Assembly: GCF_000016185.1 (NCBI RefSeq)
Contig: NC_011420.2
Location: 3,593,501 to 3,657,500 of the forward strand
Source: Rhodospirillum centenum SW
GTDB lineage: Bacteria; Pseudomonadota; Alphaproteobacteria; Azospirillales; Azospirillaceae
Direction: 5' to 3'
DNA length: 64,000 nt
Numbering within the stretch: position 1 is the stretch's first letter; every line of letters starts with the position of its first letter. The notes below the pieces were generated by a model. It was not told the DNA's origin. It saw only the letters and a list, made by a program, of their open reading frames with translations, and did no database searches. The translations under genes were made by a program, and so were the position numbers. Below are positions 1 to 7,831 of the stretch, piece after piece.

Positions 1-1310
1 TCAAGGCGCGCATGGTGGAGATCGATCAGCAGATCCGCCTGTACACCAAGGGTATCGAGGACGCCGTCCGCGCCGAGGAGCGGGCTACGCAGAGCATCAG
101 CACGGCCAGTATGACGCTTGGCGGTGGTGAAAATGCTGTGGGTTCTGAGTTGAGCGTCCAGTTTGCCCGCCAGAAGTTCCAGGCAGTGCGCCACCGGATC
201 GATCGGCCGGCGTCGCGCGCCGCCTATCGCGCGGCCGTGGCGGCGCAGAAGGGAAACCTCACCCGGACCGCGGATCTCGCCCGCCGCAACGCCGAGGCCG
301 CAGCCCAGCGGATCCAATCGGTAAGAATTGGCATCTTTGATGGCTATCTGGCCTTCAATATGGAGTTCGGGCTGAAGAACGAGTTCACCCGGGAGCAGGC
401 CCAGGTCCTCCGCGACATTGCCCCCTGGGTCGAACAGGGTATCGCGCGCATCGAAGGGATCGATCTGGTGCGCCATCAGGCGGAAGCGGAGGCTGCGGCG
501 GACCGTTCTCGTAACTTCTTCCAACACTCCTTTGCCTATGAGTTGCGACGCCGGTTCGACGCCCTTCACTCCGCTCTGGAGGACATGAACCGGACGTTGC
601 GCGCGCACGACTTCCACTACGAGGTCTACCGCTTCGTTGCCCATCCTGTGGAGCCCTATCAGGCGATCATCAGGCTGGTAGAAGCCTCTCGGGTTGACGA
701 TTCCGTGTTTGCGCTGCTGTTCGACAGTCAGGCCGATGACACGCACCCGCATGCCATCGCGCTGAAAATGGTGCAGGAGCTGCTGTTGGATGAGAAGCGA
801 GATGTGGCGGATTTCGAGGACTATCGCCACTATTACAGCTTCAATCTCATCATGAAGGACATCAAGACGAACCGCGAAGTGGATCTGGAAACCCGGCGGG
901 GTACCGGATCCGGCGCCGAGCAGCAGGTGCCTTTCTATATCGCCATCGGCACCGCCCTTGCCGCTGCGTACCATGGTAAGGCGGCAGGTGACGTGGCAAA
1001 GGAGAAGGGGATCGGCCTTGCCGTGTTCGACGAAGCCTTCTCCAAACTCGATGGCAGGAACCAGAAAGCCTGCATGGATTATTACGAGAATCTGGGATTG
1101 CAGGTCATCGTGGCTGCGCCGTTCGAGAAGCGGGCAACGCTCTACGAGACCCTGGAGTATTTCGTCGAAACCTTCCGCAACGGGGACCTGATCCACGTGG
1201 ATTGGTATGGGGTGGGCGAACGCACCCGGCAGGATCTTGCCGAGGCGAACCCGGCTAACCTCGGCCTCGACGGGTTCCGGCGGATGATGGCCGCTCAGGC
1301 GGAGACGTGA
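1..1310 (+). CDS. jetC: Wadjet SMC-like ATPase JetC, C-terminal part (5' truncated by window edge)
   Basis: The frame is open to the left edge, so this is the last ~435 residues of a larger protein (JetC proteins are usually about 1,100 residues). An alpha-helical, coiled-coil-like stretch is followed by an ABC/SMC head: a signature-like GSGAEQQVPFYIAIG about residues 298-312 counting from the ATG at 12, then a Walker B/D-loop GLAVFDEAFSKLDG about residues 337-350. This is the SbcC/MukB-like arrangement of JetC, the ATPase of Wadjet complexes that extrude and cut plasmid DNA (family knowledge). jetD follows three bases downstream, the expected A-B-C-D order; jetA and jetB should lie outside the window. 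Identity rests on motifs and synteny. Confidence 0.85.
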   Translation, partial: KARMVEIDQQIRLYTKGIEDAVRAEERATQSISTASMTLGGGENAVGSELSVQFARQKFQAVRHRIDRPASRAAYRAAVAAQKGNLTRTADLARRNAEAAAQRIQSVRIGIFDGYLAFNMEFGLKNEFTREQAQVLRDIAPWVEQGIARIEGIDLVRHQAEAEAAADRSRNFFQHSFAYELRRRFDALHSALEDMNRTLRAHDFHYEVYRFVAHPVEPYQAIIRLVEASRVDDSVFALLFDSQADDTHPHAIALKMVQELLLDEKRDVADFEDYRHYYSFNLIMKDIKTNREVDLETRRGTGSGAEQQVPFYIAIGTALAAAYHGKAAGDVAKEKGIGLAVFDEAFSKLDGRNQKACMDYYENLGLQVIVAAPFEKRATLYETLEYFVETFRNGDLIHVDWYGVGERTRQDLAEANPANLGLDGFRRMMAAQAET

Positions 1311-1313
1311 GCC

Positions 1314-2447
1314 GTGGCGAAGCGGTTCCGCGATGCGGTCGGCGCCCTGGAGCATATGCTGTCGACCATAGAGCGGGAGCCGGGGCGCACCGTCGTCCGT
1401 GTTTATCCAGATTATGAAGGCATGCGCACCGGCGAGGAACTGGAGCGCTTCGAACGCGTGATGACGGCGGCGGGGAAGGCCGGCGCCGTGCACATCGCCC
1501 TTGAACGACGGCCGAGCGGCCCCGCTTCGATCCGCTCTGTGGCACTTGCCGACGCAACGAAACTTGCGGCTCATCTCGGCCGCGTGCCTGCAACGGACGA
1601 AGCCGCTCGGGCGATCGACGTTCTCCGCCGCCTCACCGGCCCTCTGCCCGCCTGGGTCGGTGAGATCGTGGATGAAATCGCCGCCGCATGGGCCATTCGA
1701 CGCGAGGGGTATCCGGGATTGGAGCCCGGTGATGTGGCAACGGCGGCCGGTTTCATTCGGCTCCTGTGTGCGGTGGATCGCGGGGAGCATGTCGGAGTGG
1801 ACATGCGTACCTTCTCCCGACGCGCCTGCGGCGACAGCAAGGCGGCCGAGCTGGGCTTGCCACGTCTGGCACGCGCTCTGCGCAAGCGCTTTGATCTTCC
1901 CGACGCTCCTCCGCGCGAAGCTCTCGCAGCGTTCGGCATCGAGAAGTTCCCCCAGCCGGTCCTGCTGCGCGGGTCGCTGACGCTGTCCGGCGACACGCGG
2001 CTGGACGGACGGCCCTATGTCGGAGTGCCTCCGGAATGGCTGGACACTTTGGTGATTGTCGGCCGGCCAGGGTATTTCCTGGTTATCGAGAACCTCGCGT
2101 CCTTCAACCGTTACGTCCGGGAGGTGGATGATGGCGGCATCATCTTGTATTCCGGCGGCTTCCCTGCGCTTGCAACGCTGAAGGCCATCCGTCGTATGGA
2201 TGCGCTCCTGCCCGCCGATGTGCCGTTCTTCCATTGGGGAGATGTCGATGCGGACGGCGTGCGGATTCTTCAGTACATCGCACGGTCCATCAGTCGCCCG
2301 TTGCGCCCTCACCTGATGGGGGTCGATGCGTGGAGCGACACGGCCGTTTCCGAGCTTTGCTCGCAGCTTGGCGAGCCTGCCTTCCTGCCGATGGAGCAGG
2401 AGCAACTGGATCCGGAAAGTCCTTTGGCCATCACTTCCGCATCGTAG
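1314..2447 (+). CDS. jetD: Wadjet nuclease subunit JetD (Toprim-like, DUF2220 type)
   Basis: A 377-residue protein starting at a GTG with GGAG nine bases upstream and only three bases after the jetC stop, so translation is probably coupled. The C-terminal third looks like a Toprim fold: FLVIENLASF gives the conserved Glu (about residue 258), and HWGDVDADGVRILQYI about residues 306-321 gives the acidic DxDxDG motif. In Wadjet, JetD is the topoVI-like nuclease that cleaves extruded circular DNA. The length is normal and the catalytic residues look intact. Confidence is raised by the adjacent jetC. Confidence 0.88.
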   Translation: MAKRFRDAVGALEHMLSTIEREPGRTVVRVYPDYEGMRTGEELERFERVMTAAGKAGAVHIALERRPSGPASIRSVALADATKLAAHLGRVPATDEAARAIDVLRRLTGPLPAWVGEIVDEIAAAWAIRREGYPGLEPGDVATAAGFIRLLCAVDRGEHVGVDMRTFSRRACGDSKAAELGLPRLARALRKRFDLPDAPPREALAAFGIEKFPQPVLLRGSLTLSGDTRLDGRPYVGVPPEWLDTLVIVGRPGYFLVIENLASFNRYVREVDDGGIILYSGGFPALATLKAIRRMDALLPADVPFFHWGDVDADGVRILQYIARSISRPLRPHLMGVDAWSDTAVSELCSQLGEPAFLPMEQEQLDPESPLAITSAS

Positions 2448-3067
2448 CTTTGTGTCGCCAGGGCGCGGGCCGTACTGAACAAGATGATGCTGGGCACCCG
2501 CGTCCAAACGGTTTCGAGTTGAGCTTTGTCGAGCGCCCCCTGGCTGTCTTTGCGCTGGCGCTTTCTTTCCTTGCGATTCCCGATGGCCACGATGCTGTCT
2601 TCCGGGTTTCTGTACCGCTTGGAATGCTCCCTTTGTCACGGAGATCGCCTGCCGCCTTCCGGCGAGTGTCCGTAGCACTCAAGTGTCAATGTATGATCTT
2701 TCTGAATGATATCAAGATAATCAGCGTTATTTGCGGGTATTTTTATTGTCTATATTATTAATTTGTTTTAATTAATTGAAATTTTTATCTGGGATAATAC
2801 ACAGAGAAATCTTTAAATGGTGACTCTAATATTCGGGCCAGGATACGTCACGGTCTGCTGCAGCGCATAGCGGATGCTGCCGTCCAAGGGAGCTTCTAAA
2901 TCTGGGATAGGACGGTGTAGCGTCCGAATAGAGCTTCACATACCTCTTTCGTGCAGGCATCATACGCTTTCTGATGGGTGCATTTGCCGTCAATGCAGCT
3001 TTTTGAGAACAGTTCAAAGGGGGCGGCCCACCCATGATGTTCCTGTGTCCCTAAAGGATGCGCCTTC
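2448..3067. other. AT-rich intergenic region between Wadjet and CRISPR loci
   Basis: No convincing gene. Bases ~2690-2830 are strikingly AT-rich in an otherwise very GC-rich window, with long T and A runs and a GATAAT at 2793-2798 that could be a -10 element for the cmr operon. Short frames at 2826-3035 (minus) and 2874-3086 (plus) have no recognisable motif. The region may hold the cmr promoter and mark the junction between two separately acquired defence systems. Confidence 0.5.
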
Positions 3068-5170
3068 ATGGACAATAAACTTATAAATAATCAACCTGGT
3101 ATTTCATCTCGGTCCGGCGTGCCCTGTCAGAAGGAAGTATCTTCTGCTGAATCGGATGTTGTTCGCCGGTTCTGCCATGAGGATGGTGATGCTTCCGATC
3201 CACAGCGCCACCCGTTTGGTGGTGCCGCACCTCCCGAACGGGCAGGGGGCAGGCCCGACCATCCCGGCCATTTCAGGATGGCGGTGGCGGCGGCACTTCA
3301 GAGCAGTGACCGGCTCGGGCTGCTCACCGTTGCCTTGGGGCCCGTACAGCCTTTCATCGCAGCCGCCCGATCGCTCCGCGATCTACGGACCGGCAGCGCA
3401 CTTCTGTCCTACCTGTCGTTCTGCGCGATGCGGCCGGTGATCGACAGACTGGGCAAGCACAACCTGATATCGCCCAGCCTGTACGGAAACCCGTGGCAGA
3501 GATCTGGGCAGGGCGAAGAAACCATCCCCACGTCCGGCCTACCGCATCGGTTCCTGGCACTCGTCCCCTGGGGAGAGGAGGGGGCAGAGGCTGCGACCCT
3601 GGCGCGTGCCTGCGAGGCAGCTGCGAAGGACGCGCTGGTTGAGATTGCTGCTGCGGTGCGGGGAAAGATCGCTGAGCGGATGGACGATTTCCGCGGCTGG
3701 GATGCACTGTGGGATGCGCAGATCGACGCCATGCTGCATGTCCGTGCCGTGGCGGTCCCGTTGGATGTCGACGCATCAACGCTTTCCCGCCTTGGGATTC
3801 CGACGGATGCGGATGAAGGTGGAGGGGTGGGCTGGATCGGGCTGGTGGACCTCGCCGGCCGGGTGCTGGCAGCCCGACGATCAGTCCTGCCGGTGCCGGT
3901 GAACCCTGCGGCCGAGGCTACGGGAACTGTAGCGAAATGCACCCTTCTGGGCAGCTGGGAGCAGATGGGAGATGGGGTCTTCTGGAAGGTCGCCCCCGAT
4001 CGGTTGAGAATGGGCGGCGTGCGGATGCGCCCGAGCGAACGGTTCTGCGCCCAGTCCCTGGTCAAGCGGTTCGCCTTTCCAGCTTTTCCTCAGATCACGT
4101 TCGGGTTTGAACCGAAGGATGTCCGCTTCCCTGATACCGCTACCGTGGCAGCCGCGGAGTGGCTGGAGGGTGCCGGACCGGATTTGCAGCGGTATGCTGA
4201 TCGGGGTGAGTGGTCCGGGCAGTGGCTGCACTGGGTGCGGCAAGATCAGGATAAAGACGAAGCCCGCTGCCCGGACGAGGTCTGGGCGCAGATCTTGGAG
4301 GCTAAAAGAAATAGCAAAAACAATCCGCCGTCTTATTATGCAATTCTCGTCGCCGATGGCGACAATATGGGGCAGTGGTTGCGGGGGGATAAGCTTGACC
4401 AAGGCCGGCGCATGTCGCCCCTGCATCATATGGCGATTTCCGAAGCCTTGGCGAATTTTTCCGTCCATGCAGCTCCTGCCATCGTCACAAATCATAAGGG
4501 CTGGCTGATCTATTCCGGGGGAGATGACGTATTGGCCGTACTGCCGGCCGCGCGTGCCCTGTCCTGCGCCCTCGCCTTGCGCAATGCGTTCCGCGGCACC
4601 GGGGGGTGGTATGAGGGACGGCTCGCATTGGGTGACAAGGCCGGCCTGTCGGTCGGCGTGGCCGTGGTCCATCACAAGGAGGATCTGCGGGAGGCGCTGG
4701 ACGCTGCCCGCACGGCGGAGAAGAAGGCAAAGGGTGATGGCCGAGACCGTCTGGCGCTGACGGTGCGCCGCCGGTCGGGGGAACATGCGACCAGCTTTCT
4801 GCGCTGGGAGAATGTGCCCTGGATGACCGCGCTGGTGGAGGCGTTCCGCGATGGTGCCTCCGACCGCTGGGCCTATCGACTGCGGGGCATGGCCGGCACC
4901 CTGGACGGGTTGCCGGTGGACGCGGGCACGGCAGAGCTGAAACGCCAGGTCGGCCGGTCGGAAGGAGAGACGCTGGAGAGACTGGCCCGGCTCGGGCCGA
5001 TCCTGGACCTCGCGCCGGCAGCCACGGATGACGACACCAAGGCCATGGCCCTGGCGGCGCTGGCGGCTGCCTATGAGCGGTTCCGCCATGGCCATGATGG
5101 CCCGCGGATCGCTGACTTCGCCCTGGCCTGTCAGGATGCCAGTTTCCTCGCCCGTGGCCGCGACCGCTGA
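3068..5170 (+). CDS. cmr2: Type III-B CRISPR Cas10/Cmr2, HD-less cyclic oligoadenylate synthase
   Basis: Large subunit of the Cmr effector complex, 700 residues with this start. The family's opening motif is LGPVQPFIAAARSLRDL about residues 90-106. The first palm residues are in VADGDNMGQWLRGD about 430, and the cyclase motif is YSGGDDVLAVLP about 482-493, so cOA synthesis should be possible. There is no HD nuclease domain before the first palm-like region, unlike many Cas10 proteins. The start is uncertain: ATG 3068 has a fair AAAGGA ribosome site, but the first 70 residues look atypical; ATG 3278 would begin just before the conserved part but lacks a ribosome site. First gene of the cmr operon; cmr3 follows after 15 bases. 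Confidence 0.93.
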   Translation: MDNKLINNQPGISSRSGVPCQKEVSSAESDVVRRFCHEDGDASDPQRHPFGGAAPPERAGGRPDHPGHFRMAVAAALQSSDRLGLLTVALGPVQPFIAAARSLRDLRTGSALLSYLSFCAMRPVIDRLGKHNLISPSLYGNPWQRSGQGEETIPTSGLPHRFLALVPWGEEGAEAATLARACEAAAKDALVEIAAAVRGKIAERMDDFRGWDALWDAQIDAMLHVRAVAVPLDVDASTLSRLGIPTDADEGGGVGWIGLVDLAGRVLAARRSVLPVPVNPAAEATGTVAKCTLLGSWEQMGDGVFWKVAPDRLRMGGVRMRPSERFCAQSLVKRFAFPAFPQITFGFEPKDVRFPDTATVAAAEWLEGAGPDLQRYADRGEWSGQWLHWVRQDQDKDEARCPDEVWAQILEAKRNSKNNPPSYYAILVADGDNMGQWLRGDKLDQGRRMSPLHHMAISEALANFSVHAAPAIVTNHKGWLIYSGGDDVLAVLPAARALSCALALRNAFRGTGGWYEGRLALGDKAGLSVGVAVVHHKEDLREALDAARTAEKKAKGDGRDRLALTVRRRSGEHATSFLRWENVPWMTALVEAFRDGASDRWAYRLRGMAGTLDGLPVDAGTAELKRQVGRSEGETLERLARLGPILDLAPAATDDDTKAMALAALAAAYERFRHGHDGPRIADFALACQDASFLARGRDR

Positions 5171-5185
5171 GAGGGGCAACGCGCG

Positions 5186-6277
5186 ATGACCGGAAGAACT
5201 GTCACTTTGATCCTTGAGCCGCTGGACGGCCTCTTCTTCCGCGGCGGCAAGCCGTTCGGCGCCGGTACCGGCGCCACCAGCGGCCTGCCCCAGCCGCAGA
5301 CCCTGGCTGGTGCGCTGCGGACTGCGCTGATGCAGCGTCTGAACTGTAATTTCGGGACGCTGAAGTCAGACCTGGAGCGCGGTGTACCGCTGGATGCCGC
5401 GCTGGCCGGTCAGGGCGCCGATCTGGGCGCCATCGCCGACCTGTCCGTCCGCGGGCCCTGGCTGGCGAAGGACGGTGCCCCGCTGCTTCCCGCGCCGCTG
5501 CATCTGCATCGGGAAAAGCATGGACAGGCGCTGCACCTCCTGACCCCGTTGCGCGATGACCTGCCCGGTTGGCGCGAAACCGCAGCGCCGGAGTGGGAGC
5601 GGCCGTTATGGGCGGCGACAGAGGCTGTCACCGAACCGGCGGGTGGCTTCATCACCCTGAAGGGCATGGCCGAAGTTCTGGAGGGCCGCCCGCCGGCCGC
5701 CGATACCCTCTGGCCCGGGGACTGCCTGTATGACATCGACCGTCGCGTCGGGCTGGCGATCAAGGGGGACACGCTGACCGGCGAGGACGGGATGCTCTAT
5801 GGGGTGGGCTTTCTGTGCCTGCGAAAGGGTGTGTCCTTCGTCGCCCAGATCGACGGGCTGACCGACGCCCTCAAGGACGTCCTCAGCACCTCTGAGGTCA
5901 TTGCCTGGGGGGGAGAGGGCCGGCGGGTCAGGGTCGGGATCAAGGACGGCGCTCTGCCTTGGCCCGAACCGCCCGACACGCCGGCGTCCGATCAGGGCGG
6001 AACGGTGCTGGTGCTGACCACGCCCGCCTTCCTGGACGGCGGTTGGCGGGGCGCGGACTGGCGACCGCTGGCGGCCGCCGTGCGCGACCCGGTCCCGGTC
6101 TCCGGCTGGGATCTGGCGCGCCGTCAGCCGAAGCCCACCCGCTTCGCCGTGCCGGCTGGAAGTGTCTTCTTCTTCGCGGGTGATCCGCCGGAGGATCTGG
6201 CCCTTGGGCCGGGCACGGCGGAGGACCGGCATCTTGGTTATGGATGTGTCCTGAAGGGAGTGTGGCGTCATGCCTGA
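5186..6277 (+). CDS. cmr3: Type III-B CRISPR RAMP protein Cmr3
   Basis: A 363-residue RAMP protein. The N-terminus ILEPLDGLFFRGGKPFGAG is the Cmr3 hallmark (leplD-l-fRdgrPF). In the Cmr complex Cmr3 sits next to Cas10 and binds the 5' handle of the crRNA (family knowledge). Glycine-rich ends such as HLGYGCVLKGVW near the C-terminus fit the RAMP fold. It begins 15 bases after cmr2 and overlaps cmr4 by eight bases, so it is part of one operon. Confidence 0.92.
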   Translation: MTGRTVTLILEPLDGLFFRGGKPFGAGTGATSGLPQPQTLAGALRTALMQRLNCNFGTLKSDLERGVPLDAALAGQGADLGAIADLSVRGPWLAKDGAPLLPAPLHLHREKHGQALHLLTPLRDDLPGWRETAAPEWERPLWAATEAVTEPAGGFITLKGMAEVLEGRPPAADTLWPGDCLYDIDRRVGLAIKGDTLTGEDGMLYGVGFLCLRKGVSFVAQIDGLTDALKDVLSTSEVIAWGGEGRRVRVGIKDGALPWPEPPDTPASDQGGTVLVLTTPAFLDGGWRGADWRPLAAAVRDPVPVSGWDLARRQPKPTRFAVPAGSVFFFAGDPPEDLALGPGTAEDRHLGYGCVLKGVWRHA

Positions 6278-7166
6278 TGGGGCGAGAGCAAGCCTGTTCA
6301 TTCATGCCTTGACCGGCCTGCACCCGGGTTCGGGCACCGCTCTGGGGGTGGTCGATCTGCCGGTCCAGCGCGAGCGGCACACCAATTGGCCGTTGATCCC
6401 CGCCTCTTCAATCAAGGGCGTGCTGCGGGCCGCGATGAAGCGCAAGCACAATGACGATGGACAGCTCTGGGCCGTGTTCGGCCCCGATACGGACAACGCG
6501 GCCGAGCATGCCGGTGCGCTGGCGCTGACCGATGCCCGGATCCTGGCCTTTCCGGTGCGGTCGCTGAAAGGCGTGTTCGCCTGGATCACCTGCCCGACGG
6601 TGTTGGCCCGGTTCTGCCGCGACCGGGCCCTTGTGGGCGAGCAGCCGCTGCCGGCCGTACCGACCGTAACGACCGGCAAGGTCCGCTGTCCGAAGGTAGG
6701 CCCGGAGCAAGAAAGCCCGCTGCTGATCGACAACACCGCGCTGATCCTGGAGGAGTTCGACTTCGACTACGAGGGCGATCCCGGACTATGGCCGGAGGTG
6801 CTGGCCCAGACGGTGGATGCGGCGACCGGGGATCGGATGCGCACCCATCTGGCGATCCTGTCGGATGATGATTTCGGTCATTTCGTACAGCATGCGACCG
6901 AGGTGGTCGCCCGCATCGGACTGGACGCGAAGACCAAGACGGTCAAGAACGGCGCTCTTTTCTATGAGGAGGTGCTTCCGGCCGAGACCCTGTTCCATGC
7001 CTTGGTCATGGCGGAATCCAGCCGCAGGGCAGAGGTGCCGATGCCGGCCGCCGAGGTGCTGGCGTGGGTGCGCCAATCTGAGCTGGACGTGGTTCAGATC
7101 GGCGCCGATGAGACCATCGGCCGTGGCATCTGCCGCCTGACATGGGCGGACGGAGGTGCGCGATGA
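6270..7166 (+). CDS. cmr4: Type III-B CRISPR backbone RNase Cmr4
   Basis: A 298-residue RAMP protein forming the crRNA-bound backbone that cuts target RNA at 6-nt intervals. The N-terminus has ALTGLHPGSGTALGVVDLPV then PASSIKGVLRAAM, the typical Cmr4 order. The Asp at about residue 29 in VVDLPVQRE is the likely catalytic residue by analogy with characterised Cmr4. The C-terminal GADETIGRGICRLTW is the glycine-rich RAMP loop. It overlaps cmr3 by eight bases and cmr5 by an ATGA. Confidence 0.93.
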   Translation: MPDGARASLFIHALTGLHPGSGTALGVVDLPVQRERHTNWPLIPASSIKGVLRAAMKRKHNDDGQLWAVFGPDTDNAAEHAGALALTDARILAFPVRSLKGVFAWITCPTVLARFCRDRALVGEQPLPAVPTVTTGKVRCPKVGPEQESPLLIDNTALILEEFDFDYEGDPGLWPEVLAQTVDAATGDRMRTHLAILSDDDFGHFVQHATEVVARIGLDAKTKTVKNGALFYEEVLPAETLFHALVMAESSRRAEVPMPAAEVLAWVRQSELDVVQIGADETIGRGICRLTWADGGAR

Positions 7167-7831
7167 GCAGGAAATCGAAGGGGCGCGGTGACCATCATCA
7201 CCCCCGACAGGCGGTGCCGGCCGGACCGCCCCAGGCGGTCGCCGTGAGTCCCCCCCCGTATCACCCCACGATGGCTGCGCAGGCGTCGACGCCTGCGGGG
7301 GGCCCAGCGTCAGGGGGCCAGGGTTTTACAGGCGGATCGGCCGCGGCGGGCTCATCGCCCGCATCGCCGAAGTCCGTTACCGCCCGTGCCCAGGACGTGG
7401 CCCAGCAACGTGCCGCCCACGCCTGGGCTGTCATCAAGAAGATCGAGACATGCCCGGCAGAGGCGAAAAAAGACTTCGGCGGTCACGCCAAGAAACTGCC
7501 GATGCGCATCCGGGCCGCCGGGCTGGGCCAGGCCTTGGCCTTCGTGCGGGCCAAGGCCAAGGCCAAGGAGAAGGAGGGAAAACGAAAGGAGGGCCTTGTC
7601 CTGCTGCTGCAAACCGTCGGCGGGTGGGTCCTGCCCCGTCTCAAGTCTGATGCGGACATTACCGGCACTCCGGCCCTCGCATCCGACGACGCGCTGATCC
7701 GCGACATCCTGGGCGGCGACAGAATCTTTCTGCGCCGGGCCACGCTGGAGACGCTGGCCTATCTGGAATGGCTGAACCGTTTTGCCGAGGCGGAGGGGCT
7801 GGGCGATGGCGACGACACAGAATGGGATTGA
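7163..7831 (+). CDS. cmr5: Type III-B CRISPR small subunit Cmr5 with N-terminal low-complexity extension
   Basis: A 222-residue protein starting at the ATG overlapping the cmr4 stop (ATGA), with CGGAGG six bases upstream. The first ~70 residues are rich in Gly, Pro, Ala and His and look disordered. The helical Cmr5 core follows, with AQQRAAHAWAVIKKIE, KKLPMRIRAAGLGQALAFV and a C-terminal helix ending near EWLNRFAEAEG. Typical Cmr5 is only 130-150 residues, so the tail is unusual. Cmr5 forms the second filament of the complex beside Cmr4. The 3' end overlaps the start of the next gene. Confidence 0.85.
   Translation: MSRKSKGRGDHHHPRQAVPAGPPQAVAVSPPPYHPTMAAQASTPAGGPASGGQGFTGGSAAAGSSPASPKSVTARAQDVAQQRAAHAWAVIKKIETCPAEAKKDFGGHAKKLPMRIRAAGLGQALAFVRAKAKAKEKEGKRKEGLVLLLQTVGGWVLPRLKSDADITGTPALASDDALIRDILGGDRIFLRRATLETLAYLEWLNRFAEAEGLGDGDDTEWD

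Noticed and set aside
2826..3035. Possible transposase remnant upstream of cas10
   Set aside because: No DDE motif, terminal inverted repeats or target duplication could be seen; only a short frame of no clear family.
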